A stretch of DNA of 64,000 nucleotides from Ornithinimicrobium sp. (GCF_030537745.1 NZ_JAUNVI010000004.1:26358-90357); one strand, 5' to 3'; positions 9,391-19,540 are shown, numbered from the stretch's first letter. Translations and numbers: made by a program. The notes: generated by a model from the letters alone, not told the origin.

Positions 9391-10986
9391 TCAGTGGGCG
9401 AAGTGGCGGGTGCCGGTGGAGTACAGCGAGATCCCGGCCGCCACCGCCGCCGCCACGACCTCCTCGTCGCGGATCGACCCCCCGGGGGCCACGACGGCGC
9501 GCACGCCCGCGTCAAGCAGCACCTGCAGACCGTCGGCGAAGGGGAAGAAGGCGTCCGAGGCGGCCACGGAGCCCTTGGCGCGCTCCCCTGCCCGGCTGAC
9601 CGCCAGGTGGCACGAGTCGACCCTGTTGACCTGCCCCATACCGATCCCGACGCTGGCGCCGTCGTGCGCGAGCAGGATCGCATTGGACTTGGTCGCGCGG
9701 ACCGCCCGCCAGGCGAACTGCAGGTCTGCCAACGTCGCTTCGTCCACGGGCGCTCCGGCGACCAGACGCCACCGCGCGGCGGCGTCCCCGCCCCCCTCCA
9801 CCTCGGCGTCGACCGCATCGGTAGCCTGCATCAGCATCCCGCCGGAGATCTCGCGCTTCTCTACGCCGCCCCGCAGGGGCGACGCGGCCTTGAGCAACCG
9901 GAGGTTCTTCTTGCTGCGGAGGAGCTCAAGCGCATCGTCGTCGAAGCCGGGGGCGATGACGACCTCGGTGAAAATGTCCTTGACCTGCTCGGCCATGGCG
10001 AGGGTGACCGACATATTGGTCGCGATGATCCCGCCGAAGGCCGAGACCGGGTCACAGGCGTGCGCCTTGCGGTGGGCCTGCGCGATGTCGGCACCGACCG
10101 CGATCCCGCACGGGTTGGCGTGCTTGATGACCGCCACCGTCGGCTGGTCACCGTGGTCGTGCGCGGCGCGTCGAGCCGCGTCGGCGTCGACGTAGTTGTT
10201 GAAGGACATCTCTTTGCCGCCGAGCTGTTCGGCCTGGGCCAGACCCGGGGTCGGCGCAGCACCCTCGGTGTAAAGAGCGGCGCGCTGGTGGGGGTTCTCG
10301 CCGTAGCGCAGGACCGCAGCCTTGTCCCAGGTGGCGCCGACCCACGCCGGGAAGGTGGTCCCGTCTCCGGTGTCGCTGACGACCTCGCCGAACCAGGAGG
10401 CGACCTGCACGTCATAGCTCGCGGTGTGCACGAACGCCTCCGCGGCCAACTGCTGCCGCTGTGCGAGCGTGAACCCGCCGGACTGGAGCGCCTGAAGGAT
10501 CTGCGGGTATGCCGTGGGGCTGGTCACCACGGCGACGCTGCGGTGGTTCTTTGCCGCGGCGCGCACCATGCTCGGTCCGCCGATGTCGATCTGCTCGATC
10601 ACGTCGTCCTGCGCCGCCCCCGACCTCACGGTCTGCACGAACGGATAGAGGTTGCACACGACGAGGTCGAAGCCCTCGATCTGCAGCTCGGCAAGCTGGC
10701 GGAGGTGGTCCGGGTTGGTGGTGTCGGCGAGCAGTCCGGCGTGGACCCTCGGGTGGAGGGTCTTGACGCGTCCGTCGAGGCACTCCGGAAAGCCGGTGAG
10801 CTCCTCAACCCGCGTGACGGGCAGGCCGAGCCCTTCGATCAGGGCAGCGGAGCCGCCAGTGGAGACGATCGAGACTCCGGCCTCATGGAGGCTGCGGGCC
10901 AGGTCGGGCAGTCCGGTCTTGTCATAGACGGAGACGAGGGCACGGTGCAGCGGGCGGCGCTGCTGGGCGGCGGGGGGCGTGGTCAC
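9391..10986 (-). CDS. purH: Bifunctional AICAR formyltransferase/IMP cyclohydrolase
   Basis: Last two steps of IMP synthesis: formylation of AICAR with 10-formyl-THF, then ring closure. The 531-residue protein has the N-terminal cyclohydrolase MGS-like domain ([43 protein letters not shown]) and the C-terminal transformylase domain with [14 protein letters not shown], the catalytic Lys-His in [22 protein letters not shown] and the final [10 protein letters not shown] segment. Start is GTG 10986 with AGGAG at 10993-10997. Its leader contains a ZTP riboswitch that may sequester this SD. First gene of the purH-ACT-folD-DUF3017 operon. Confidence 0.97.
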   Translation of the reverse strand: MTTPPAAQQRRPLHRALVSVYDKTGLPDLARSLHEAGVSIVSTGGSAALIEGLGLPVTRVEELTGFPECLDGRVKTLHPRVHAGLLADTTNPDHLRQLAELQIEGFDLVVCNLYPFVQTVRSGAAQDDVIEQIDIGGPSMVRAAAKNHRSVAVVTSPTAYPQILQALQSGGFTLAQRQQLAAEAFVHTASYDVQVASWFGEVVSDTGDGTTFPAWVGATWDKAAVLRYGENPHQRAALYTEGAAPTPGLAQAEQLGGKEMSFNNYVDADAARRAAHDHGDQPTVAVIKHANPCGIAVGADIAQAHRKAHACDPVSAFGGIIATNMSVTLAMAEQVKDIFTEVVIAPGFDDDALELLRSKKNLRLLKAASPLRGGVEKREISGGMLMQATDAVDAEVEGGGDAAARWRLVAGAPVDEATLADLQFAWRAVRATKSNAILLAHDGASVGIGMGQVNRVDSCHLAVSRAGERAKGSVAASDAFFPFADGLQVLLDAGVRAVVAPGGSIRDEEVVAAAVAAGISLYSTGTRHFAH

Positions 10987-11019
10987 GAGGTGCTCCTGGG
11001 GTGCGGGACGGCGGAGTGG

Positions 11020-11090
11020 GCACCCAGGCGGTCGATACCCACGAACCTCACTTCCCGGTGGTGACCCACCCGCGCCAGTCGTGTGCCCCC
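11020..11090 (-). ncRNA. ZTP (pfl) riboswitch in the purH leader
   Basis: On the minus strand the leader shows the conserved elements of the pfl/ZTP aptamer in order: CGACUGGCG (11081-11073), GGUGGGUCACCACCGGGAAG (11070-11051), a variable linker, and the hallmark CCGCCUGGGU (11031-11022). ZTP and ZMP accumulate when 10-formyl-THF is short, and this class controls purH, folD and glyA genes in many bacteria. A TAGACT -10 box at 11091-11096 would start the RNA just 5' of the aptamer. CCUGGGUGC (11028-11020) can instead pair with GCACCCCAGG (11004-10995), which covers the purH SD, suggesting translational ON control. The family match is by eye. Confidence 0.85.
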
Positions 11091-11125
11091 AGTCTACGAG
11101 GGCAGGGTGGCACTACCATCGGGGC

Positions 11126-11737
11126 ATGACCTCCCGGCACGCTCGGCACTGGGACCAGGTGGCCTCTCGGTATGAGGAGATGTCGGCGGGATTCGAGCGT
11201 CGTCTCCTGGCATCCAGCCGTCCGTGGGTGACCAGCCGTGCCCACGGGCGGGTGCTGGAGGTGGGGGTGGGCACCGGACTCAATTTCCCTTATTACGCGC
11301 CCAACACCGAGCTCACCGGGATTGAACGCAGCCCATCCATGCTCATCGAGGCACACGCCAAGGCGTCCCGGCTGGGGATGGACGTGACGCTGCAGGAAGG
11401 CGACGCCGGCCTCCTGCCCTTCGAGGACGCCTCCTTCGACAGCGTGCTGAGCACTTTCGTGCTGTGTTGCGTTCCTGATGAGGAGCGTGCACTGCGCGAG
11501 ATGGTCAGGGTGCTGGCACCGGGCGGATCGTTGCTCCTGGCCGACCACGTCGCTTCGGACCGGTGGTGGCTGCGCGGTGCTCAGCGGCTCGTGGACGTGG
11601 TGACCGTCCCGCTGCAGGGCGAGCACCTCGGGCGCCGCCCGCTGCCGATCGTCCACGAGCTGGGCCTCGAGGTGCTCGAGACCACCCGAACCACCCTGGG
11701 GGCCATGGAGCGCATCCACGCCAGAGCCACCGGCTGA
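11126..11737 (+). CDS. Class I SAM-dependent methyltransferase (UbiE/phospholipid methyltransferase-like)
   Basis: A 203-residue Rossmann-fold methyltransferase. Motif I is RVLEVGVGTGLNFPYY near residue 43, the acidic ribose ligand is in LTGIERSPSML, and motif II/III stretches are LPFEDASFDSVLSTFVLCCVPD and REMVRVLAPGGSLLLADH. The PGG/LLLADHV and HELGLEVLETTRT ending resemble small phospholipid or quinone methyltransferases, but the substrate is unknown. ATG 11126 has a TACCAT -10 box 6 nt upstream (11114-11119), so it is probably leaderless. It is divergent from the purH riboswitch promoter and convergent with purN, with one base between stops. Confidence 0.82.
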   Translation: MTSRHARHWDQVASRYEEMSAGFERRLLASSRPWVTSRAHGRVLEVGVGTGLNFPYYAPNTELTGIERSPSMLIEAHAKASRLGMDVTLQEGDAGLLPFEDASFDSVLSTFVLCCVPDEERALREMVRVLAPGGSLLLADHVASDRWWLRGAQRLVDVVTVPLQGEHLGRRPLPIVHELGLEVLETTRTTLGAMERIHARATG

Positions 11738-11738
11738 G

Positions 11739-12344
11739 CTAGACGCTGCAGTCCGGTCGGACCGTGGGAAGCCACGCCACCAGAAGCTCGCGCTCGGCTA
11801 CCTTGATGCGCTCGTGGAGAGTTTGCTGCGTGTCACCGTCTAAGACGTCGACGGCCCGTTGGGCCAGGATGGTGCCGGTGTCGACGCCGGCGTCCACCTC
11901 GTGGAGCGTGCATCCGGTCACCTTCACGCCGTGGGCGAGTGCGTCGCGGACGCCGTGCGTGCCGGGGAAGCTGGGCAGCAGTGCCGGATGCGTGTTGATC
12001 ACCCGGTGCGCCGCCAGCACCCTCGGCCCCAGGATTTTCATGAAGCCGGCCGAGAGAACCAGGTCCGGGTGGTGCTCATCCAGGGCGGCGCTCAGGGCCA
12101 GGTCCCAGGAAGCGCGGTCCGGGTGGTCGGCCAGGGACACCACGAAAGTGGGGATCTCCCTTCCCCGCGCCCGGTCCAGCCCCGCGATCTCGTCCCGGTC
12201 GGCACCGACGGCGACGACCTCGACGCCATATCCAGGCTCATCGCTCGCGTCGAGCACCGCCTGCAGCAGCGTGCCGGAGCCCGAGACGAGGACCACCACC
12301 CGGAGGCGGGGTCGGCCTCCCCCGCCGTCAGTCTTGTTGTCCAC
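11739..12344 (-). CDS. purN: Phosphoribosylglycinamide formyltransferase
   Basis: Third step of purine synthesis: transfers formyl from 10-formyl-THF to GAR. The 201-residue protein has RVVVLVSGSGTLLQAVLDA at the phosphate-binding N-terminus, the catalytic Asn-His-Asp set in INTHPALLPSFPG and GCTLHEVDAGVDTGTILAQ. GTG 12344 overlaps the 3' end of the DUF6350 gene by 17 nt, so the two are co-transcribed. The usual GSGTNLQA motif reads GSGTLLQA here, a Leu in place of the usual Asn. Its one-carbon substrate links it to the neighbouring purH-folD operon. Confidence 0.95.
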   Translation of the reverse strand: MDNKTDGGGGRPRLRVVVLVSGSGTLLQAVLDASDEPGYGVEVVAVGADRDEIAGLDRARGREIPTFVVSLADHPDRASWDLALSAALDEHHPDLVLSAGFMKILGPRVLAAHRVINTHPALLPSFPGTHGVRDALAHGVKVTGCTLHEVDAGVDTGTILAQRAVDVLDGDTQQTLHERIKVAERELLVAWLPTVRPDCSV

Positions 12345-13656
12345 GCAGCATGGCCCGTCGACCGCCGAATCCGACCCGGGCGCCGGTCAGGTGCAGGACG
12401 CTGACGGTCAGGAGCGCTCCTGCGCCGACCTCGAGGCTGAGCAGGCTGGCCATCAGCCACGGGTTGACGCCGATGGTGCCGAGCAGGCCGGGAGTGAGCC
12501 CTCCGGTCGCCAGCCAGCCCAGCAGCAGTGCGGCCAGGCCGACGACGAGTGTCGCAAACAACGCCACCTTTGCCTTGGTCCACCAGTTGGACAGGCGGGA
12601 GGTGGATCGGACTGCCTGATAGCCCAGCCAGCATCCCGCCAGCACCGGGATCAAGGCCAGTCCGAACAGTCCGGGCGGCATGGCGCCGGGCTCGGGCAGG
12701 GCACCGAGGACGGGCAAGAGCGGCAGGTCTCCAGCGGTCGACCCGGTCCAGCCGATGTGCACGGTGCCGACGCTCAGTCCGGCGCCGGTCAACCAGGACA
12801 GCGCCCAGACGAGGTAGTTGGGCAGCGCGAGGAGTTGGGTGCCGGTCAGGACGGTGGTGCCGACGATGCCGGCGTCGAGGGTGGCGTAGAGGCTCAGCAC
12901 GCGTTCGCCGCGGATGAGGAGCAGGCCGAAGACGAGCAGGAAGCAGGCGACACTCAGACCGACCAGCACGTGGAGTGCGGCGGGGATCCCCCGGCTGACG
13001 AGGACTGGCGTGTGCGCCTTGGCCCACCGCAACCCGGCGTCCACCGCGGGGTGCTGGTCCTTGCGGTGCAGCGCCCACCAGACCAGCACGATGCCGACCG
13101 AGGGCACCAGGACCGCACCGGGGACAAGGCTGACCAGTCGGACCGGCGCCAGGCCGAAACTGGCGGTGTGCGCGAGGAGCAGCCCGGCGAGGAGATAGCC
13201 GACCACGAAGGCGGACGCAGCCTGGCCACCCAGGGCGTGCCACGCAGAGCGCCACCCTCCGATGATCGGCACCCGGGCCACGAGGTCGTCCCGGTTGACC
13301 ACTACCTGGCTCGCGGCATACCAGCAGATCCCCACCATCAGCGCCGTCAGCAGCAGGGGTGCGAGCACCACATCGGCACCGGGCACCTGGACCTGGGCGC
13401 GGTGCGCCAGTGCCCAGAGGTCGATAGCGGCGCCGATCGACTGCCAGAAGGAGGCGGTGCTGCGCTCCTCGGCGAGCCACGTGATCACGGTTGGCACCGC
13501 GATGGCGAGCGTCCCGAGCAGGACGCACACGGCTCCGGCGAACGCCGCGGTCGCCAACTTGAGGAGCCGACCCAGGCTCACTCCCGGGTCACGGGTCGAG
13601 GGAGCCTGGGCGCGATCCGCGCCCTCGGTGGTGTCAGGTCGTTGCAGCACAGTCAT
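12328..13656 (-). CDS. DUF6350 family polytopic membrane protein
   Basis: A 442-residue integral membrane protein of unknown function, with about ten hydrophobic segments, for example LLLTALMVGICWYAAS, AASAFVVGYLLAGLLLAHTA, VLVGLSVACFLLVFGLLLI and the C-terminal LLSLEVGAGALLTVSVLHL. The position between sucD and purN is conserved for this family in actinobacteria. ATG 13656 (MTVLQRPDTTEG) is chosen over an upstream start because residues before it are Arg-rich and run toward the sucD terminator. Its 3' end overlaps the purN start by 17 nt. Confidence 0.78.
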   Translation of the reverse strand: MTVLQRPDTTEGADRAQAPSTRDPGVSLGRLLKLATAAFAGAVCVLLGTLAIAVPTVITWLAEERSTASFWQSIGAAIDLWALAHRAQVQVPGADVVLAPLLLTALMVGICWYAASQVVVNRDDLVARVPIIGGWRSAWHALGGQAASAFVVGYLLAGLLLAHTASFGLAPVRLVSLVPGAVLVPSVGIVLVWWALHRKDQHPAVDAGLRWAKAHTPVLVSRGIPAALHVLVGLSVACFLLVFGLLLIRGERVLSLYATLDAGIVGTTVLTGTQLLALPNYLVWALSWLTGAGLSVGTVHIGWTGSTAGDLPLLPVLGALPEPGAMPPGLFGLALIPVLAGCWLGYQAVRSTSRLSNWWTKAKVALFATLVVGLAALLLGWLATGGLTPGLLGTIGVNPWLMASLLSLEVGAGALLTVSVLHLTGARVGFGGRRAMLRGQQD

Positions 13657-13777
13657 GGCTTTTCTATCCTCAGACGTCTCGCGGGCCCGCGCACGGAGGC
13701 GCGCCGGGAAGCAACGGGTCGGGCCGAGCCGCACGCACTGTCAGGACCAGACTCGCCTCACCTCACCCCGGACGTCG

Positions 13778-13810
13778 AAGGGCGGCAACCCGCTCTGGGT
13801 TGCCGCCCTT
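13778..13810 (-). terminator. Terminator of the sucCD operon
   Basis: Perfect 14-bp stem AAGGGCGGCAACCC / GGGTTGCCGCCCTT (13778-13791, 13797-13810) with a 5-nt loop, 12 nt downstream of the sucD stop. It separates the sucCD transcript from the DUF6350-purN unit that follows on the same strand. Confidence 0.88.
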
Positions 13811-13822
13811 GGAGAAAGAAAC

Positions 13823-14713
13823 TCAGGCCATCCCAGCGATGATCTCCTTCATCAGGGCAGCGGTCTGGGACGGCGTCTTGCCGACCTTGACGCCGGCGGC
13901 CTCCAGGGCCTCCTTCTTGGCTTGCGCGGTGCCCGAGGACCCGGACACGATGGCGCCCGCATGGCCCATCGTCTTGCCCTCCGGTGCGGTGAAGCCCGCG
14001 ACATAGCCGACGACCGGCTTGGTGACGTGCTCCTTGATGTAGGCCGCAGCCCTTTCCTCCGCATCGCCACCGATTTCGCCGATCATCACGATCGCGTCCG
14101 TCTCGGGGTCCTCCTGGAAGGCCCGGAGACAGTCGATGTGAGTGGTGCCGATGATCGGGTCACCGCCGATGCCCACTGCGGTGGAGAAGCCGATCTCACG
14201 CAGTTCGTGCATCATCTGGTAGGTCAGGGTGCCCGACTTGGACACGAGCCCGACCCGACCGGCCCCGGCGATGGTGGCCGGGATGATGCCGACGTTGGAC
14301 TGCCCGGGGCTGATCACGCCTGGGCAGTTCGGACCGATGATCGCGGTGGTGCCCTTGCTCTGGGCGTAGGCGAAGAACTCGGCGGTGTCTTGCACCGGCA
14401 CCCCCTCGGTGATGACGATGACCAGCGGCATACCGGCATCCACCGCCTCCACGACCGCGTCCTTGGTGAAGGCCGGTGGGACGAAAACCACGGAGACGTC
14501 AGCGCCGGTGGCCTCCATCGCATCGGCGACGGTGCCGAAGACGGGGATCGCGGCTCCGTCCTCGAAGTCGACGGTGGTGCCCGCCTTGCGGGGGTTGACG
14601 CCGCCGACGATCGTGGTGCCGGCGCGGAGCATGAACTGGCTGTGCTTCATCCCCTCCGAGCCGGTCATGCCCTGCACGATGACCTTGGAGTCAGATGTCA
14701 AAAATATCGCCAT
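13823..14713 (-). CDS. sucD: Succinyl-CoA ligase (ADP-forming) alpha subunit
   Basis: CoA-binding alpha subunit of succinyl-CoA synthetase, substrate-level phosphorylation in the TCA cycle. The 296 residues contain the Rossmann CoA site ([28 protein letters not shown]), [35 protein letters not shown] and the phospho-histidine segment [17 protein letters not shown]. Located 35 nt after sucC and followed by a strong hairpin. The B12-binding mutase subunit lies upstream on the same strand, and the mutase product, succinyl-CoA, is this enzyme's substrate. Confidence 0.97.
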   Translation of the reverse strand: MAIFLTSDSKVIVQGMTGSEGMKHSQFMLRAGTTIVGGVNPRKAGTTVDFEDGAAIPVFGTVADAMEATGADVSVVFVPPAFTKDAVVEAVDAGMPLVIVITEGVPVQDTAEFFAYAQSKGTTAIIGPNCPGVISPGQSNVGIIPATIAGAGRVGLVSKSGTLTYQMMHELREIGFSTAVGIGGDPIIGTTHIDCLRAFQEDPETDAIVMIGEIGGDAEERAAAYIKEHVTKPVVGYVAGFTAPEGKTMGHAGAIVSGSSGTAQAKKEALEAAGVKVGKTPSQTAALMKEIIAGMA

Positions 14714-14748
14714 GGTGGTCTCTTGGTTCCTTAGCTAGGTCGGGTCGG

Positions 14749-15933
14749 TCAGTTGGCGGCGGCGAGCTCGGCGGCCTTGCGGGCGGCGCCATCCATGGTG
14801 GCCTCAACGGTCACCAGGGGGTGCGCTGCCTCGGCGAGGATCCGGCGGCCTTCCTCGACGTTGTTGCCGTCGAGGCGGACGACGAGCGGCTTGGACGCGC
14901 TGTCACCGAGGATCTGCAGTGCCGAGACGATGCCGTTGGCGACCTCTTCGCAGGCCGTGATGCCCCCGAACACGTTGACGAAGACAGACTTGACCTGCTC
15001 ATCCCCCAGGATGACGTCGAGGCCGTTGGCCATCACCTCCGCGGAGGCACCGCCACCGATGTCAAGGAAGTTAGCTGGGGAGGCCTGCCCCCCGGTGAAG
15101 TCCTCGCCGGCGTAGGCGACGACGTCGAGGGTGGACATGACGAGGCCAGCCCCGTTGCCGATGATGCCGACGTTGCCGTCGAGCTTGACGTAGTTGAGGC
15201 CGAGTTCCTTGGCCTTGGCCTCCAGCGGGTCGGCGGAGGACTCGTCCTCCAGCGCCGCATGGTCAGGGTGCCGGAAGTCTGCGTTGGCGTCCAGGGTCAC
15301 CTTGCCGTCCAGCGCCAGGATCGTGCCGTCCTCGGTCTTGACCAGCGGGTTGACCTCGACCAGGGTCGCGTCCTCACCCTTGTAGACGTCCCACAGGCTG
15401 ATGAGCGTTGGGGTGATGGCGGTGACCTGCTCGGGGTCGAAGCCAGCCTCGGTGAGGATCTGCTCAGCCTTCGCCTCGTCGATGCCGGTGTTGGCGTCAA
15501 CCGCGACCTTGGCCAGCGCGTCGGGTTGCTCGACGGCGAGGGTCTCGATGTCCATGCCACCCTCCTTGCTGCACATCGCCAGCAGGGAGCGGTTGGCCCG
15601 GTCGAGCAGCAAAGAGAAGTAGTACTCCTCCGCGATGCGCGCGCCCTGGGCGATCATCACGGCGCCGACGGTGTGGCCCTTGATGTCCAGCCCCAGGATC
15701 TGCTCGGCAGCCTCGACAGCCTCGGCCGGAGACTTGGCCAGCTTCACGCCACCGGCCTTGCCGCGACCACCGACCTTGACCTGCGCTTTGACGACGACGA
15801 CGCCGCCGCTGTCGGCGCCGATGCGCTCGGCAGCCGGGCCGGCGTCCGCAGCCTCGGTGACGACCTCGGCCGCCAGGACCGGGACGCCGTGCGCCTCGAA
15901 GAGGTCACGTGCTTGGTACTCGAACAGATCCAC
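14749..15933 (-). CDS. sucC: Succinyl-CoA ligase (ADP-forming) beta subunit
   Basis: ATP-grasp beta subunit partnering SucD. The 394 residues start [20 protein letters not shown] and show the nucleotide-binding stretch [36 protein letters not shown], the metal/ATP region [20 protein letters not shown] and the succinate loop [13 protein letters not shown] with [10 protein letters not shown] and [21 protein letters not shown] 15933. The first gene of the sucCD operon; the 104-nt gap to the B12-domain gene upstream shows no hairpin. Confidence 0.97.
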   Translation of the reverse strand: MDLFEYQARDLFEAHGVPVLAAEVVTEAADAGPAAERIGADSGGVVVVKAQVKVGGRGKAGGVKLAKSPAEAVEAAEQILGLDIKGHTVGAVMIAQGARIAEEYYFSLLLDRANRSLLAMCSKEGGMDIETLAVEQPDALAKVAVDANTGIDEAKAEQILTEAGFDPEQVTAITPTLISLWDVYKGEDATLVEVNPLVKTEDGTILALDGKVTLDANADFRHPDHAALEDESSADPLEAKAKELGLNYVKLDGNVGIIGNGAGLVMSTLDVVAYAGEDFTGGQASPANFLDIGGGASAEVMANGLDVILGDEQVKSVFVNVFGGITACEEVANGIVSALQILGDSASKPLVVRLDGNNVEEGRRILAEAAHPLVTVEATMDGAARKAAELAAAN

Positions 15934-16037
15934 AGGTCAGTTTCCCATCGTGATTGTGAGGGTGGTGAAGGGGGACTCGATATGCCGTGAGCTCATCATC
16001 TGATGCGGCGACGAGGCGATGAGTCAGCCGCCGGGGA

Positions 16038-16460
16038 TTAACTGGCGGACGCCGGCTCATCGGGGGCGCCCAGGTGCTCTCGCACCCAGGTGGTGATGTC
16101 ACTGGTGGAGGCGCCAGGGGTGAACACCGCAGAGACGCCCATCTCGCGCAGCGCCGTGACGTCGTCGTCGGGGATGATCCCGCCTCCGAAGACCACGATG
16201 TCGCTGGCGTCCTGCTCCTTGAGCAGTTCCAGGACCCGTCTGAACAACGTCAGGTGAGCACCGGAGAGGACCGACAGGCCCACGGCGTCTGCGTCCTCGG
16301 CGATGGCTGCGGCCACGATCTGCTCGGGAGTCTGGTGCAGCCCGGTGTAGATCACTTCGACTCCGGCGTCCCGGAGGGCGCGTGCGACGACCTTGGCGCC
16401 GCGGTCGTGCCCGTCGAGACCAGGTTTGGCCACGACCACGCGCAGCGGTGATGAGGTCAT
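16038..16460 (-). CDS. Cobalamin-binding small subunit of methylmalonyl-CoA mutase
   Basis: A 140-residue stand-alone B12-binding domain. It has the DxHxxG base-off cobalamin motif (Asp16, His18, Gly21 in [12 protein letters not shown]), then [20 protein letters not shown] and the GGGIIPDDD loop contacting the nucleotide tail. Length and sequence match the small subunits that pair with B12-free mutase large subunits such as the one at the window start. The two genes are 14.5 kb apart on the same strand, so the complex is inferred. Placement just upstream of sucCD fits its product, succinyl-CoA. Confidence 0.88.
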   Translation of the reverse strand: MTSSPLRVVVAKPGLDGHDRGAKVVARALRDAGVEVIYTGLHQTPEQIVAAAIAEDADAVGLSVLSGAHLTLFRRVLELLKEQDASDIVVFGGGIIPDDDVTALREMGVSAVFTPGASTSDITTWVREHLGAPDEPASAS

Positions 16461-16513
16461 GGACCGCAGGATATCGCAGCGATGACGCGTGGTGCGGTGG
16501 GCCCGGTCAATGT

Positions 16514-19036
16514 TCAGAGCTTGACGAGCGGTGCCACGCGCACGAGGAGTCGTTTGACGCCCACCTCGCCACCGAAGTCGACGTGGGCCATCGTGTGCCG
16601 ACCGGTCCCCTCCACCCGGACGACCGTGCCCATCCCGAAGGTGTCGTGACTGACCCGGTCCCCGGCCGACAGCCGCTCCAGAGCACCCTCTTCCTCCGAC
16701 GACCGCTCGCGCCTGGGTGCGCTGCCGCGCGGGTTGAGTCGCACCGCCTCGGGCCGTTCGGCGTAGCCACCAGCGCGCCGTTGGCCATACCCTCCGGACC
16801 AGCCAAAGCCCTCCGCCGCCGAAGGTCGCCCACCGAAGCTGGAGCGGTCGGCATCGGTGCGCTCCCAGGTGACCAACTCCTCGGGGATCTCGTCGAGGAA
16901 GCGCGAGGCGGGAAAGAACATCGGCGCACCGAAGGCGGCCCGGCTCCCGGCGCGGGAAAGGTGCAGCTCCTCGCGCGCTCTGGTGATGCCGACGTAGGCC
17001 AACCGGCGCTCCTCCTCGAGCTCGTCGGGGTCGTCCAGGCTGCGCGAGTGGGGGAAGGTGCCGTCCTCCAGCCCGGTGAGGAAGACGACGGGGAACTCCA
17101 GGCCCTTGGCAGTGTGCAGGGTCATCAGGGTCACCACGCCCCTGGACTCCTGCTCGGCGTCGTCGGGGATCTGATCAGCGTCCGCGACGAGCGACACCTG
17201 CTCGAGGAAGTCGACGAGCCCACCCTCGGGGTAGTTCTCGTCGAACTCGTGGGCGACGGCAGCCAGCTCGGCGAGATTTTCGACCCGCGTCTCGTCCTGG
17301 GGGTCGCTGGAGGCGCGGAGCTCGGCGAGATAGCCGGTGCGCTCCACGATGGCCTCGACCAGGTCGGCCACGCCCGCCTCCGCATCCCCGGCGACCGCGC
17401 CCAGACCTTCCAGGAGGGAGGTGAAGCCGCGGATCGCGACGGCCGAGCGGGTCGCGATGGCGGGGGCGTCCTGCGCGCGGCCCAGGGCCGCGACAAAGGG
17501 GATGCGTTCGCGCTCGGCCAGCGCCTGCACCGCACCGACCGCCCGGTCACCGATACCGCGCTTGGGCGTGTTGAGGATGCGTCGCAGGTTGACGTCGTCG
17601 GCCGGGTTGGCGATCACGCGCAGGTAGGCCAGGACGTCCTTGATCTCCCGGCGCTCATAGAACCGGGTGCCGCCGACCACTTTGTAGGGCAGCCCCGTGC
17701 GGACCAGCACCTCCTCCAGCGCGCGGCTCTGGGCGTTGGTCCGGTAGAAGACGGCGACGTCACCCGGGCGGACTCCCCGCTGGTCAGCCAGCTCGTCGAT
17801 CCGGCGGGCCACGAAGGAGGCTTCATCATGCTCGTTGTCAGCGACGTAACCGACGATCGCAGCCCCCTGCCCGGCATCGGTCCACAACCGCTTCTCGCGC
17901 CGGCGCGGGTTGCGGGCGATGACGGCGTTGGCGGCGGTGAGGATGGTCGAGGTGGAGCGGTAGTTCTGCTCGAGCAGGATCGTGCGTGCCTGTGGATAGT
18001 CCTGCTCGAACTCCACAATGTTGCGGATCGTGGCGCCCCGGAAGGCGTAGATGGACTGGTCCGCGTCGCCGACGACGCACAGCTCGGCCGGCGGGAGCGG
18101 GTGGTCTGCGCCGTCGACGATGTCGCCTTCGTGGCCGACCAGCTCGCGGATCAGGGAGTACTGCGCGTGGTTGGTGTCCTGGTACTCATCCACCATGATG
18201 TGCCGGAAGCGGCGGCGATAGTGCTCGCGCACGGCCGGGAACGCCTGGAGCAGGTGGACCGTGATGCTGATGATGTCGTCGAAGTCGAGCGCGTTGGCCG
18301 CCCGCAGCCGACGTTGGTAAAGCGTGTAAGCCTCCGCGACCTTCTGCTCGTAGGGGTTGTTGCCGACGCCGGAGGCAAACGTCTCCTCATCGATCAGGTC
18401 GTTCTTGGCATTGGACACCTTGGCGCAGAAGGCTCGTGCCGGATAGCGCTTGGGGTCCAGATCGAGATCACGGATAACCATGCCCATCAGACGTTGGCTG
18501 TCGGCTGCGTCATAGATGGAGAAGCTCGACTTCAGGCCCACCGTCTGGGCCTCCCTGCGCAGGATCCGCACGCAGGCGGAGTGGAAGGTGGACACCCACA
18601 TCACCTTGGCTCGCGGACCGACCAGTGCCGCCACCCTCTCGCGCATCTCGGCGGCGGCTTTGTTGGTGAAGGTGATCGCCAGGATCTGTCCGGGATGGAC
18701 GTGACGCTCGGCGAGCAGATAGGCGATGCGATGGGTCAACACCCGCGTCTTGCCCGACCCCGCACCGGCCACGATGAGCAGGGGCGACCCCGCGTGGATG
18801 ACCGCCTCGCGCTGTGGCTCGTTGAGCCCCGCGAGCAACTCCTCGACGGTCCGACCGTCCCCGATGCGCGCGACCGGCCCTGCGCCACCGCCTGCCCGGG
18901 CGGACGCAGCAGCGCCCTCGACCGCCCACGCGGGCACGCCGCGCTCGTCGACCTCGTCCGGCTGGCCGCTCGCAGCAGGCGCCGACATCGAGGGCAACGG
19001 GAGGTCAAAGTTGAGGTGGTCGAAGAGGCTGCTCAT
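16514..19036 (-). CDS. pcrA: ATP-dependent DNA helicase PcrA (UvrD/Rep family)
   Basis: Superfamily 1A 3'-5' helicase in nucleotide excision repair and clearing of replication/transcription conflicts. The 840-residue protein has Q-motif [11 protein letters not shown], Walker [15 protein letters not shown], motif Ia [22 protein letters not shown] (Walker B), [13 protein letters not shown] (III), QNYRST (IV), [12 protein letters not shown]-like motif V as [14 protein letters not shown], and motif [18 protein letters not shown]. The C-terminus has a Tudor-like domain ([19 protein letters not shown]). A Gly/Tyr/Arg-rich linker sits near residue 740. ATG 19036 has AGGAGAGG 2-9 nt upstream and a TAGAAT -10 at 19046-19051. 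Confidence 0.96.
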   Translation of the reverse strand: MSSLFDHLNFDLPLPSMSAPAASGQPDEVDERGVPAWAVEGAAASARAGGGAGPVARIGDGRTVEELLAGLNEPQREAVIHAGSPLLIVAGAGSGKTRVLTHRIAYLLAERHVHPGQILAITFTNKAAAEMRERVAALVGPRAKVMWVSTFHSACVRILRREAQTVGLKSSFSIYDAADSQRLMGMVIRDLDLDPKRYPARAFCAKVSNAKNDLIDEETFASGVGNNPYEQKVAEAYTLYQRRLRAANALDFDDIISITVHLLQAFPAVREHYRRRFRHIMVDEYQDTNHAQYSLIRELVGHEGDIVDGADHPLPPAELCVVGDADQSIYAFRGATIRNIVEFEQDYPQARTILLEQNYRSTSTILTAANAVIARNPRRREKRLWTDAGQGAAIVGYVADNEHDEASFVARRIDELADQRGVRPGDVAVFYRTNAQSRALEEVLVRTGLPYKVVGGTRFYERREIKDVLAYLRVIANPADDVNLRRILNTPKRGIGDRAVGAVQALAERERIPFVAALGRAQDAPAIATRSAVAIRGFTSLLEGLGAVAGDAEAGVADLVEAIVERTGYLAELRASSDPQDETRVENLAELAAVAHEFDENYPEGGLVDFLEQVSLVADADQIPDDAEQESRGVVTLMTLHTAKGLEFPVVFLTGLEDGTFPHSRSLDDPDELEEERRLAYVGITRAREELHLSRAGSRAAFGAPMFFPASRFLDEIPEELVTWERTDADRSSFGGRPSAAEGFGWSGGYGQRRAGGYAERPEAVRLNPRGSAPRRERSSEEEGALERLSAGDRVSHDTFGMGTVVRVEGTGRHTMAHVDFGGEVGVKRLLVRVAPLVKL

Positions 19037-19109
19037 CCTCTCCTCATTCTAGGCGCGCCCACCGACGACGCTGCCCCGGCTTGGCAGCATCCCCGCTTAG
19101 GCTGTCCAC

Positions 19110-19148
19110 GTGACCTTCCCACCGGCCAGCACCCCTCTGCTCCCGTGA
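19110..19148 (+). CDS. Possible leaderless 12-codon upstream ORF
   Basis: A TAGGCT -10 box (19098-19103) ends exactly 6 nt before a GTG at 19110, the geometry of leaderless transcripts in actinobacteria. The frame from this GTG encodes 12 residues, VTFPPASTPLLP, and its TGA (19146-19148) overlaps the GTG of the next gene as GTGA. It could act as a pioneer ORF that delivers ribosomes to the following coupled cassette. Alternatively the true promoter is elsewhere and this is chance. No homology is expected for so short a peptide. Confidence 0.45.
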   Translation: MTFPPASTPLLP

Positions 19149-19540
19149 CCTCGGGCGCCAACGACTACCTCGACCCCGCCACCATGGCCCTCCTGGTGGG
19201 CGGCATGGTCACCGCGCTGGTCGCGCTCGTCGCAGGCCTCAACGGCCGGGCGCCCGGTCGGATCACCGTGGGTCTCATGGCCCTGCTGCAGGCCGGAGCG
19301 TTGGCCTACGCCGCGATCTACCTCCTTCGCCAGGTCCGCGGCGAATCGCCCGTGGGTCCGCTGTGGGAGTTGTGGGCCTATCTGCTCACCATTCTCGTCC
19401 TGCCTGCGCTGTCGCTGATCTGGGCGCGGGAGGAGCCGTCGCGGTGGAGCACCTTCGTGCTCGCGGTCGCGGCCTTCACCACTGCCGTGATGGCGGCCCG
19501 CTGCGCCCAGATCTGGCATGGGGTAGGAATGCTCCCGTGA
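19145..19540 (+). CDS. Small four-helix membrane protein, unknown function
   Basis: A 131-residue protein with four predicted transmembrane segments: MALLVGGMVTALVALVAGL, VGLMALLQAGALAYAAIYLL, YLLTILVLPALSLIWA and TFVLAVAAFTTAVMAARCAQ. I recognise it as a small conserved-type actinobacterial membrane protein seen near pcrA but know no function. GTG 19145 overlaps the stop of the 12-codon ORF, and its own stop overlaps the next start (GTGA). The frame is open far upstream through pcrA antisense, which is why the start is set by overlap and homology rather than ORF length. Confidence 0.72.
   Translation: MTSGANDYLDPATMALLVGGMVTALVALVAGLNGRAPGRITVGLMALLQAGALAYAAIYLLRQVRGESPVGPLWELWAYLLTILVLPALSLIWAREEPSRWSTFVLAVAAFTTAVMAARCAQIWHGVGMLP

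Noticed and set aside
7939-11064. A 1041-codon open frame antisense to folD, the ACT gene and purH
   Set aside because: Runs opposite four well-supported genes and has no recognisable domain; typical of third-position GC bias.
11764-13842. A 692-codon frame antisense to purN and DUF6350
   Set aside because: Gln/Gly/Asp-rich translation with no domain; opposite strand has clear genes.
16382-19540. A 1052-codon open frame antisense to pcrA
   Set aside because: Shadow frame of a high-GC gene. The composition is Asp/Gly/Val/Arg/His-rich and only its last 131 codons (from 19145) look like a real protein.
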